DNA of 64,000 nucleotides from Lycocorax pyrrhopterus obiensis (Eukaryota > Chordata > Aves > Passeriformes > Paradisaeidae). Both the position numbers and the translations under genes were made by a program. The number at the start of each line of letters is the position of its first letter. The first letter of the stretch is position 1. Of the stretch, positions 22,601 through 34,600 are shown piece after piece. Where the stretch lies: contig JACSVZ010000037.1 in NCBI GenBank assembly GCA_014706295.1, forward strand, positions 682,001 through 746,000, in the 5' to 3' direction. Below the pieces are notes generated by a model, which was not told the DNA's origin, made no database searches, and worked only from the letters and a program-made list of their open reading frames with translations.

Positions 22601-25600
22601 ATTTAATTATTTATACTTAATTGTTCCAACACAGCTCTTGTGTGGGTTAAAATTGCATGGAATTAAACCCTTGTTTGCCATGCCTTGTAATTGTTGTGTG
22701 ACATTCTGTACTACTTAAGTCATTATGGGTGAGTAAGTCTTGTAGGCTATAAACTTAAGACTTCCTGGGATATGCACTCAGGTTATTCAGAAGGCAGAAT
22801 GTGTTGGAGATTGGAATGAGCTGCTGCAAGGGTGGATGGCATACTGTGACAGGTAGTATAAACTGCTTTTGTCTCTTGTCTGGTAGAGAGTTAGGGTACC
22901 TAATTTAATTTACAACACATAACTTATATGAAGAAGACTGGAGATAGCTCATAGTTCAGCTTGTAGGGTTGGTGTAATACCACACATTTAACACAAGCTT
23001 CCCACTCAGAATTTTTCATCAATTTTTTAAAATCTGTTTATCTGAGTTTTGTGAATAGTGTCAAATTTTCTAGTCTCTCAAACTCCATATAATGGCAATA
23101 TATTCCCTTCTGCTTCTTGCAAACTGTTGGGTCATTTCTTTCTCTTGGCGTGGCACACCTGTGGTGCCATCGTAACATTTCTTGTACTGACTATCATAAT
23201 TCCAGAAGTTTATGATGAGACACAGTAACATGATCTTCAGTGCTGTCATTAAAGTGGAGACTTTGCCAAACATTTGCAGAAATTGGTGTTTTAAATAGCC
23301 CAGCTCAGAATTTTCTTACGCTTTCCATGGCAACAAGTTCATCTGTTATGCAAATGTCACGTTAACAGTCTCTGTCAGTGCATGGCTGTGTTTCTTTTCT
23401 GCAAAGAGTGTATTTAGTGCTCGGTACAAACAGTTTCATGCACATGCACAGCTTGGTGTATGTGCCTCTGTCTTCAGGTGTCCTGAAACACCTTCCCAAG
23501 GTGAGACTTTATTGTGCCTTTTATATTGTGGTTGGAAAATGCAGTGATTGAAATGTGCTCTTTGTGAGTGAAGTGGTGGTTGATGGGTAGCAATAGGCTT
23601 ATACAAGAGGCAGTTTGGTATTAATAGAATTGCTGTGAAGTTTGGCTTCCTCTTTCTCCTGCTCCTACTGGGTAAGCTTGAAAGTGTCTTTTTATGGAAG
23701 AGGAGATGTAAGTTCTGCTGGAAAAAATTACAGATGAACCTTTGCTCACCGAGTTTGTCCATATTCTGTAGATAATTCACAAGACTTTTCTATTTTGTCC
23801 ATGCTATATAGCTGAATGTATTCTGCTTCTCCAGCTTCAATATTATTTGATACATTAGGTCTGGGCAGATTGACGGTACAGAACCACGATCTTCTGCAGC
23901 TCTGAATTATTCTTGTGGTTCTCAGGAGCTGGAGGTTAAAATTCTGTTGTGATGGTTTTTGTACACTGTGAAATAGCTCATGTCAATTTTAGTGTTTCAT
24001 CTGCTTAACAACACCTGAAGTTATGCCTACACAAACTAGTTGTATCTGATGACTTTATAATGGTGTTGCGAGAAATATACTTCACCAATTACTTACAATG
24101 ATGACAGGCTGAAGAAAACAGGGTAATAAAAACATTTACATTTTGCCTTTTTCTGTAGGTTTTCATACCTACTTGACAGCATTGTTGAAATAGGCCTCTT
24201 AATGATACTGTGTGTGGAGCCATTCACGTTTAATTGACATCCCTTTTAATGACATGTTTGTTTCAAAAATTGATCTGTGGCTTGAATTTCACTCTTAGAC
24301 TTGCTGGAATATGATTAAAAATGTGCTGGCTTTGCCTCTTTTTTTTTTTTTTTTTTTTAATAGTGTTCTGTTTTAGAGAGATACAGTACTGAAAATGGAG
24401 AAGTCTCTTTGTGTTGTCATGCTTAGTCTGTACCTTCGAATCAGCAAGATGGAAACCTTCCTGCCTGGGCAGGAGTTTTGTGTTAAAAAGGTTTTCGTGT
24501 GTACATGCCCACCAATGCTGGGGATGATCTGTAGCCAAAGTGGGAAATGCTCCTAGTACAGCTTATCTATCTTACACTGACAAAGAAATAAAAATTAAAA
24601 GCTTTTTCTGCCTTGTGGGGGAAAAAACCCCAATTATTGCCAAAGGTGTTCTGTGGCAGCATTGGAATTTCTGAGCAGTGGGCTCTTGGGAAGCCTCTGT
24701 TTGGGTTTTGTAGCCTGTTTTGTTGCCAGTACAAGGCTGTTTTTCTCCAGAGCACTTGGTAGGCAGCAGTTTCCCAACTTTAAGTTGGGAGCTTTAGGGT
24801 TCCAAAGCCATTCCCTCCCCAGGTAATGAGTGTGTCTGTTCAGAGGTACTTGGAGTTCCTTAGCTTAGCCTGCTGGAATCCTTTCAAAGCAGTACTTAAA
24901 TGCAAGTAATTAAAAGGAACTTTGATATAATGTTGTATTAACAGTAATACTGTGGAGGAAATATTGGAAGTCGATGTTATAACATTTAAGCAATGTTTGT
25001 TTAAATTAAGGCAGAATTGTTGAGGCTTTTTCTTTCAAGGTTGTAATCTTTTTATTCCTAGCCTAATACTAGGTTTTTTGCTATTTTTACTCTTGCTTCC
25101 TTTTTTTCCAGTAATTTGCAGTGTGACATTTTGAACCCCAGATATCCTAGATCACTTAAAATTTTGGACAGCAATTTAAAAAAGGTTTAATTAGCACAGT
25201 CTATGAGCTGGTGGATGCTGTGAGCGAGACACTGAGCCGGGTTCTCGAGCTGTAAGGCTGCAGTGCTGGACAGGCAGCAGCGACTGTGCTGTCTCCTGAA
25301 ATGTGGCTCTTGGCTTAGATATTGGAATAAAATATTTGCATAACTTTGTGGGTTTTAGATCTTGTTTTTGGCAAATTTCTGTAATCCCCCTGATTATATG
25401 AATAATCCTCATATACATTTATTATATATATATATATCAGGCCTGTTGTGCCTACCAGCTTTCCCTAAATGCTGGGAGTTCTTGGCTGTCTCAGTGGCTC
25501 AGAGCAGCCCTTAACTCATAGCTATGTTGCCCTTTATTTAGCCAGGTGGTTTTTGGTTTGGCTTTGCTGCATGAGCAGGTGCTGGTAGAGAATAATGAAA

Positions 25601-28600
25601 GGTTTTATAAATAATGGAAGAACTAAAAAAACCCCAAACAAAAAGCATAATGAAGACACTTAAAAGCACACAGAGGAACATATTAAAAGAACAGCCTTAG
25701 TATTCCCATCTTAATAATGAGCATTTTGAATTAAATGGCATTTTTGGTGCCTTGTTACCTTACTGTTCAATCAGTTCAACTTACTAAATGTGTAAGGTCT
25801 TTAACACCCGTGTGCTGTGCCATTCACAGTTGAGCAAGATTCTAAGAAGTCACTGGCAACATGTTTCTGCGTTTTGTTGTGCTCCTCCAACCAACACAAC
25901 TTGGATTTAATTTTTTGAAGCCATTTATGCTGTTCTTTTGGATGTAGCATTCTGTGTGTGAAAAAGGCATTCATGTGTTCTGGCCTGTCTGCAGAACAAA
26001 CAACTAGTCAGATTTTTACTGATGCCTGAAGGCTTAAGGAATTTATTTTGAAAACATGACATCAACCAGTATTCTGGATACAGGAGCAGATGAATTCTGG
26101 TAGACAGCAAGCTGTTTCTCAAATTAAAATTCAAGTTGTATCAGTGTGTTAGAACTCATTAATCAAAAGAATGTGGAAATAATTGTGCAGTTGTTTTCTG
26201 CTGAATTTTCCAAAAGAATGTTTTAGCTTGAATATTCACTTAATCTTTATTTCATTCTTTCCAATGCCAAAGTACTGATTTTTTTTTTCAATAGGAGAAA
26301 ATAATTAAATGTTTTTTATGGAATAGTAGCAGCTATTATACGAGATTGATGCAGACTTTATTCTGAACCAGTTCCAAAGGGATTTAACTAGTGAGTTTAT
26401 ATTATTGCACTGTGATTCACAGATGAAACTGTGGCATTGTCAGTGTAACGTGCCGGTTTGTCTTTCCCCTTCAGCCACAGCCTTGCCAGGTGCTGCCATT
26501 GTCTGTGCCCTAAGAATACTTTTCAGGGGGTCTCTGAGGGAGCTTCTCCACTGTTTTCCAGCAGACTTGAGATTTGGGCAGATTTCTGTGGTACTTTTCA
26601 GCAGCTTATGGATTATGGTCTGGGTGTGTTACTGGGCTGCATTTAGTTGTTGGCTACAGATCTCAAAGAAGTAGCAGTAATTTCAGCTCATATCAATTAT
26701 TCTTTTCCCTTATTAACCCAAGATTTTTGGAGGCAAATGTCCCCATTCTGTATTTCTGTAAAAGATTGAAGCAGTGTTTGAGCTTAGGTGTGAGTGTCCT
26801 TCTCACTTTATGATCTTAACTGTGAACATGTTTTGTGCTGCAGTTAAAGATTATTAAAGACAATGGCATCTTGTACAATTGAGCAATATTTGATTATAGT
26901 GTTCAGCTTCAAGTGTGTGGAAAGACTGTGTTAAACATCTTCCCTCCCAGCTTCTGAGTATGCTTATCCCATCCCACCAAGAATAACTCAGTGGTTTAAT
27001 AGTCCCATTAGTAGTTTGGTTAACAACAAAAGCCTGAGCACAGCTAACTGTAGGTTCTTCAGCGGTGTCTTGGTTTTATCAATAAAATGAAGTATGGGCA
27101 AATAAAGATTACTTCTCTCGTACGCTGTTACTCTGTTGTCATCTGAACTCCTCCAAAATTAGTAAGAGCACTAATGCTCTGGACCTTGGCAGTAGCATGA
27201 GCTTTCCTGTGCCTGTTGCAATGTTACAAAGGGATTGTGATGGTGTGAAGGCAGAGCTATCTTACAGCAGAAGTGGAGAGGAGAGAAAAAGGAACCCTAT
27301 TGAAAGTCGCAAGACAAATTGCAAATCGGTGAATTCCTCTTTTGATCTTCATCACTACAGACAAGTTCCTACTTTCCATCTGTTTATTTCATTCATTTTC
27401 CTTTGCATCTTTCTTTTACGATTCTTCTAAAGCACATACACATATATTAAGTTCTGCCCTTCATTTATTCTTTTGTCATTGTTTCCATTTCACTTTCCCT
27501 GTGTTTCATTCCTGTATCTTTCTTGTTTAGACCAAGTGGAGGATCCAGCTGGCCGTAGCAGCCATGTAGGACCCTTCAGGAACCTGATGGTAAGTGCACG
27601 TGTGTACTTATACTCAGGCTTCCACCAGGTTCTGTGTTCAGAGGCATTTCCCCCCCTCCTGCAGGCTTCTGTTCCTTCCTGACCTCTGAAACAGTAAGAA
27701 AACTAAGGGACAGACCTTGGTCTACTCATTGATACCCTTTATATCAGAATAGTAGGTTGTATTTTTATTGGATATCTGCAGGAAGAAAATGATGCAAATC
27801 TTTCAGGTTTATATGGATTCTAAAAGAACTTTGAGAATTCATGGGAGAAAGTCTATCAACAGCTGTTGAACGTCTTCAAAAGTTCCTGAACGCCAAATAT
27901 ATGAAAGCTGGGAGAGCATATCAGTGAAGTATCACTTGTTACTCTGTTCTTAAATTCTCTTCCTGGGCATGTGCTGTTGAATATAAAGTTAATGAAATAA
28001 ATGGTCAGGGCCATGACACTGTGCATTTGGGACAGTCATTGTCATGTTTGAGTATAGTGAATTCTTTGAACCTTGTCAGAGAAAGCTGCCACCTAGAAGG
28101 TGAACAAACTAAAGCTGGTAAAGGAGAACATCAACAATGGTTTGGTGTCTCTCATTGATGTGTGTCAGAAATTGATCTGACACATCTGAAATGCTGTCCG
28201 TGCACAAGAAGTTTTGTTCACTGTTCAGAGAAAGGGCAAGTCAGGTGCTGGGTGAATCTTCTCTTCAAATGCATTGATGCTTAAAGGCCAAGAACTTGAA
28301 ACATCTCCGGCTGTATGATGGAGAAGTTTACATCATGAGCAAGTTGCATCTCTTTTTAGGACTGGCAGGAGAACTTGCAAATGATCTGCTTTCCATCAGT
28401 AGCATAAGGTATGTGACCTAAGTACCTTGATTTTGTGTGAAAATCCTGCTACTGTAGTGATTTCTCAGATTATAATTGGATTTGAGGTACTATAAGTTTT
28501 ATATTCTGTAACTGGATGACTTTGAAACATTTCTGCATGCTTTAGCACTTGGGATTTGTGTTGGTGCCTTTTCATACTTTACCTCACCCTTGAAAGAGCA

Positions 28601-31600
28601 CAGTATATTGCCAATATTGTTAGAAAAAAGAATTAATTGAGTCTTGGTTTGAAGACTTTGACAGTGTCCTGTTGTTAGGATGAAATTCAGGGCTGCTGTA
28701 GAACTAGATGCAGAATTGCCCCGTGACTTCATCTGCAATACATCAGACACTGCACTGTGGGGGAAAAAAGGGTCTCTGAGCATGGCCAGGTTTGGCAGGT
28801 GAGAGGGGCCTGTGCACCAACCTTTTCATTCTTGTTTCCAGTCTCATCTGTAGGGAGAGATGAATCAAGAATTTTGTTGGTTTTAGGTCAAGGTACTGAT
28901 ACTGGTCTTCAGATGATAAGTGGTCTGCAAAAAGAGAGCTCTTAAGGTTCTAGGAATTAGATATCATTTGTTATGTCACTCATGAGGTGTATTGTGATGC
29001 ATGTTTGATTCCTATGAATGTGTTGAAATCTTACATTTCCCCCTTTTCCCTAGAAATGGAACTGTTGGATTGTGTTACTGTACATTCCCAGAGCAATTTC
29101 AAGTGACTTGGGAGATACTTCTGGAAACTTCTTTGATATCCTTCATACTCAGATCTTGGTAGTGTTGGTTGTAATTATGAACATTAGGAGGTGCTGATAA
29201 TAAAAAAAATTGTGTTTGAATTGGACATTGAGTAGCCTGTCAGGTAAAGAAAGATGTGCTTAAACTTCCTTATGCCTGTGTGAACACCCAACTATGTGCT
29301 AAATCTTCTGACAGTTGCAGGTGTTAAAATCAAAATTGAATATTGCATTGTTCAAACAATCCAGTATTGGTTCTTTATGGCAGATTAGACACGGGGATCA
29401 TTACAATAATTGAGGATATTCAGAGAAAATTGCTAGTTCACTTTGGGAAGGATGTGTGTATCTTTCCAAAGGTGACAAAAATTCAGTCTGAGTGACTATT
29501 GTCAGGTTATAAGACTAAAATCTGTTAACTTGGATAAGAAATTTAAAAAGGCTTATTACATACATAAAACTGAAATACATTGGAATTTGGAGATGGCCTA
29601 TGAAATCTGAGGTCCTTGAGAGGAAATACAGATAATTATTTGGATAGAATGTTCAAATCAAAACAAATGTTTCCTTTTAAAGCTGAGCTGTCTGAGCTGT
29701 TCTCTTGAGGGGGGGTGTGTACTTGGAACTTCTCAGTTTGAACAGAGGAACATTTTTTTAAAGACGTTTCAGTTTCTTGGCTCAGGATGTAAAAAATATT
29801 TTCAAGGTGTAAAAAGGAGGAATTTGTTGTCAAGATTGTGACATGGAAGAATGTGCTTCCAACTAGGAAATGGATTTAGGGCTGTGATGGACATTTCTGA
29901 TCAGAGGGAAGGGGCAGTGTGTCATAAAGTAGCATTTTGTGTGTTAGAGGGGGCAAAGGAGAAATTTGGGTTGCTGCTTCTGGACAGTTCTTCCCGAGAG
30001 TTTTGTGTAGAACTGTGGAGCTTCAGTGGTGTTTTCTGTATCCTGTGTGGAGAGTGCAGTCTGTGCACTGAAGTGAATCGGAAAACCATAAACTTCCATT
30101 TGTTATTACACACCCCTTATCATAATTTCTGTATGTTGTAGGCCTGAATCTATAAGATTAATGGCAAAAATTAGCAGTACTTTGTAGTGCAGTGGAAAAT
30201 GAAGTTTTCAGTGTGTTTACATCTTGCAGTACTGGTCAACTCTTTGCAGATAATGCCCTTTTGTGTTCATCATCCTCTGCAACTAATACATGCTGCTTCA
30301 TTTTGCTAACAGAAGGTGATAACTTGAAGGTGGTGTTTGTGTCAGGACACAATGAAATACCTTCATCATTTGCTGTTACCCAGTTCCATCTCACTTGGTT
30401 GTACTGCCTTTGCCATGTTGGTCAAGCCGCATGCTGCTTTCGGTCTTCCCATGAGTTATTACTTCATTTTATCATAACTCTCCTCATTATTCAGAATGTT
30501 TATAAAATTAGAATAAACCTTTATGGGTTTTTACTTCATAAGGTCTTCCAATTAACATTAAGGATTAATAGTGTATTAAGAGATTTCCTATTTTCCATAT
30601 GCTTCTGTGGGATACAGGAATTTAGTGGCCATATTAAGGCATTGGGTAACTGCATGATGTGAGCTGCTTAACCCTGAACAGGTAGTTTGTTCTTGCTTTG
30701 AAAGTGAGGAAAATATATCGGTGTCTGAGGTTTTTTACCTGAATGCTGTCTGTTCTCCTAATGAGTCATTTGTATTCCTCAGGAAAGCAGGGTCTCTACA
30801 GGAGTGTGTTACACTCCAAAGCTGAGGGTTTAATTCTGCCACTCATATATGAAAAAAATTGTTGAGCAGGAATAATAAGTGCTCTTTTCTTCCCAGGAAA
30901 GAAGAAGACTCAGGAAGGTAAAAACAAGGGAAAGAAGGCAACAGATACAAAACAGAAAAAGACTGATTTGGATTCTACTTCTGCAGATATGAGGGATTCT
31001 AAAGAGGGTGAGTTCTCAAGTGTCTTATTTTTTCCTTCTATCTATCTTTTTGAATGCTTGTCATGTTTAGTGCATTAGCAGGTTATCTTACTGTAGCAAA
31101 GTGAACATGTTTATATTGTTTACCCCAATTGTTTTACTAGTTAGGAACTTGGCTATTAGGAGCATGTCATTAAACATACAACTCTGACCAAAAGAAAAAC
31201 TAATGTGCTGCAAAATTTAGACATAAACCAAACTCCTTAGGACAGAAGCAGAGCAAAGTCCTTATTCTAAAATAGTGTGTTTGGAGCTTAGTTACATGGT
31301 CATTATTTATTGCTAATTAACAAAGTCAGTACCAAGGGGGAAAAAATACAGTATTAATTCTTTTGACCCATAGCTCTTCCCTTCCTTCCTTCTGTTGTCC
31401 CTTCTGCTTGCACAACACATGTACCGCTGTTAGGTGTCTTATGGCCCAGCTAAGGCATGGAGAAGGATTTTTTGCTCTGTAATGTACCCACTTAGACAAC
31501 AGTGGGGATTGGCAGCGAAGGTGTTTTCCTAGAATCATCACAGAACATTTTGGGTTGGAAGGGACCTTAAAGCATATCTTGTTCCAACCCCCTACCATGG

Positions 31601-34600
31601 GCAGGGAAACCTTTCACTAGATAAGGTTTCTCAGAGCCCCATCCAACCTGGCCTTATTTTCTTCAGCAATGAGTATACCTGACAACAGATAGGTAGGACT
31701 TGCATGCAGAGGTGAAAACATCCATCCACACCAGTAAATGAGGAGTGGTGGTATTGTTTTGGGTCAGGAACGTTGAATATGTTGTGCTAGAGGAAAAACG
31801 AGGAGGAAGGTGTAGCATATCCTGAAGTGTTTGGCAAAAACATCTCATGCTTTTCTTTATTACACCCTTGTGTTTCAGGTCATAAAGAGGAAGATGAAAC
31901 GCCTTCTGTTTCTGCTGTGCTGTCTCTGGAGCAAACAGCTGTGATTCAGGAAATGGTAAATCAAGATGTACTTCCAAAGCTGATGATCCCCAGTCCAACC
32001 AATGAACCACAAGTGGTAACTGAAGACAAACAAGGAGAGTCAATAAACTGTGCATCAGATGATTTAGATGATGACGAAGAGGAGGATGAAGAAGAGGAAG
32101 ATGAAGAGGAGATAGAAGATACCAATATGCCTAAAGAAAATGCTGAAACTCCTTTGATATGTGAAGAAAAGTTGGACTCTATGGAAGAACAAAAGAGTAC
32201 GTCAGAGGAATCTCCAGAAAGCTCTCCAAAGAAAAAACTTGTGGTGAAAATTCCAAAAGCGCAGGGGGAATCCAATGGTGATGTTCAGGAAACATTCATG
32301 TTTCCCTGCCAGCATTGCGAGAGGAAGTTTACAACAAAGCAGGGACTTGAGCGCCACATGCACATCCATATATCCACTCTGAGCCACGCGTTCAAGTGCC
32401 GCTACTGCGGGAAAGCCTTTGGCACTCAAATCAACAGGCGGAGGCACGAGCGACGCCACGAGGCCGGGCCGAAAAGGAAACCATTCCTGACACTGACGTC
32501 GTCACAACACTTGGATAATGTTGCTGAAAACCAAGTGATTGTGGATGATGGTCTTAAAGATGACCTGAACGTTTCCAGTCTCGCGCAAGACTCTGTTGTC
32601 TTGGATTCTGAGAAAGTTTCCCAGGAAATGTCAAACTCTGCATTTGCTGAGGAAAATAAGGAGCCCAAAGAGTTGCATCCATGCAAATACTGCAAAAAGG
32701 TTTTTGGTACTCACACCAACATGCGGAGGCATCAGCGTAGGGTTCACGAGCGTCATCTTATTCCCAAGGGTGTCAGAAGAAAAGGGTTCTTTACCGAAGA
32801 GCCACCGCTCCCGACAGAGCCAGCCCCAGCAGTGCAGAGTGTGTACATTGCGAGCACAGAAATAGAAGAGGAAGGTGAAGGAGATGATGTCTATCTAATG
32901 GATATTTCCAGCAACATCTCTGAAAATTTAAATTACTACATTGATGGTAAAATTCAGTCCAACAGCAGCACTAGCAATTGTGACGTGATTCAAATGGAGT
33001 CCAACTCTGCAGACTTGTATGGATTGAATTGTATAATCAGTCCAGTCACAGTGGAAATTTCCTCAAATTTAAAGGTTACACAAACACATGTGAATGAACC
33101 TCCTAAGGAACCCTCTAGCAGTGGGAGCAGTGAATCCAAAAAGAGAAGAACTGCCAGCCCTCCTCTTGTACCAAAAATAAAAACTGAAATAGACCCAGAA
33201 CCTATAACTCCTACTAGTTCTTTAAATCTTCCTCTTAGCATTTCAACAGAAAGCTTACCTTTTCATAAAGAAAAAGGGGTTTATTTGTCATCAAAATTAA
33301 AGCAGCTTCTTCAGACACAAGACAATAAGAAGATAACTCCATCAAGTGAAATCCCTAAACTAGGACCTGTTTCATCATCACCTATTTTGCCTCCAGTATC
33401 CAGTAGATTTAAAAGAAGGACCAGCTCTCCTCCCAGTTCTCCACAGCACAGTCCAGTGCTTCGAGACTTTGTCAAATCTGGTGAGGGAAAACCTGTGTGG
33501 AATGATAATATTCGGAGTTCCAAAATGCCAAAGTTAGAAAGCCACAGCAACTCACCTGCTTGGAGCTTGACTGGAAGGGAGGACAAAGAGACTTCGAGCC
33601 CTCTTTGCTTTGAGGAATATAAAATATCAAAAGACTGGACCGCAGCTCCAACTTTTGGCAACGTGTGCAACCAGCAGCCGCTGGATTTATCCAGTGGTGT
33701 GAAACAAAGGTCTGACATCAAAAGCAAGACTCAGGTTCCCTGGGAATCCGTTTTAGATTTAAGTGTGCATAAGAAGCCTTGCAGTGATGCTGAAATTAGG
33801 GAATACAAAGAAAATTCCACACAGCCAACGTGTAGTGGTGTTAAAAAGAAGAAACCCACCACTTGCATGTTGCAGAAGGTTCTGCTGAACGAGTACAACG
33901 GGACGGATGCAGCCCCAGACGGCGCGCTGGGCGTGGACAGCGCTGCCAGCCCCAGCAAAGCCCTGGAGCCTCAGGCAGAGCCCGACGCGGAGCCCGCTCT
34001 CTCGGCATCGTCTTCCACTGACACTCAGCCCCTCAGCTCCTCCGCTTCCCCTGTGCCACAGGCGTCTGCTGGACCTGCCGTGTGCCAGCTGCCTCCATTG
34101 TTAACGCCCACCAACCCCCCCTCCCCACCGCCCTGCCCACCTGTGTTAACAGTGGCTACGTCACCTCCCCCCCTGCTCCCAACGATGCCCTTACCGATTC
34201 CAGATGTCTCTGCCAGTGCCACTAACACTTCCTCTTGTCCCTCACCACTCTCCAACACTACTACCCAGTCCCCGCTACCAGTTCTTTCACCTACGGTTTC
34301 TCCTTCTCCATCCCCTGTCCCTTCTGTTGAACCTCTTATTTCTGCTGCTTCACCTGGCCCCCCTACACTGTCTTCCTCGTCTTCATCCTCCTCTTCCTCC
34401 TCTTTCTCATCCTCTTCCTCCTCATCATCTCCATCTCCACCTCCTCTTTCTGTAGTTTCTTCTGTTGTTTCCTCTGCTGATAACCTTGAAAGTTCTCTCC
34501 CAATAATAAAACAGGAGGAAGCTGAAAGCGAGCAGCAGAAAGCAAGAGAAGATCCTCATACGTCAAATGAATCAGGAGTAGTGCAGGAAACATTCAACAA

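Larger units (their letters stand above)
11247..30896 (+). other. PRDM2: Largest visible PRDM2 intron (19.6 kb)
   Basis: It starts with the rest of the CpG-rich zone and the 41-44 bp minisatellite to about 11870, then turns to AT-rich single-copy-looking sequence. It holds a poly-T run (24340-24358), an AT microsatellite (about 25421-25437), a short 23-bp tandem duplication (about 15140-15186) and a possible cryptic exon at 27531-27589. I found no CR1 copy in it, which is notable given seven elsewhere. No RNA gene was recognised. Confidence 0.8.

Noticed and set aside
27840..28410. Possible decayed retrocopy, with protein-like words in shifting frames
   Set aside because: Several stops and frame changes, no recognisable parent gene, and no poly(A) tail or target-site duplication that I could see.
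31827..31878. Upstream ATG extension of the giant open frame
   Set aside because: This is intron sequence before a clear TTTCAG acceptor at 31878. Homology to PRDM2 begins after the splice site and phase 1 joining from the preceding exon is exact.
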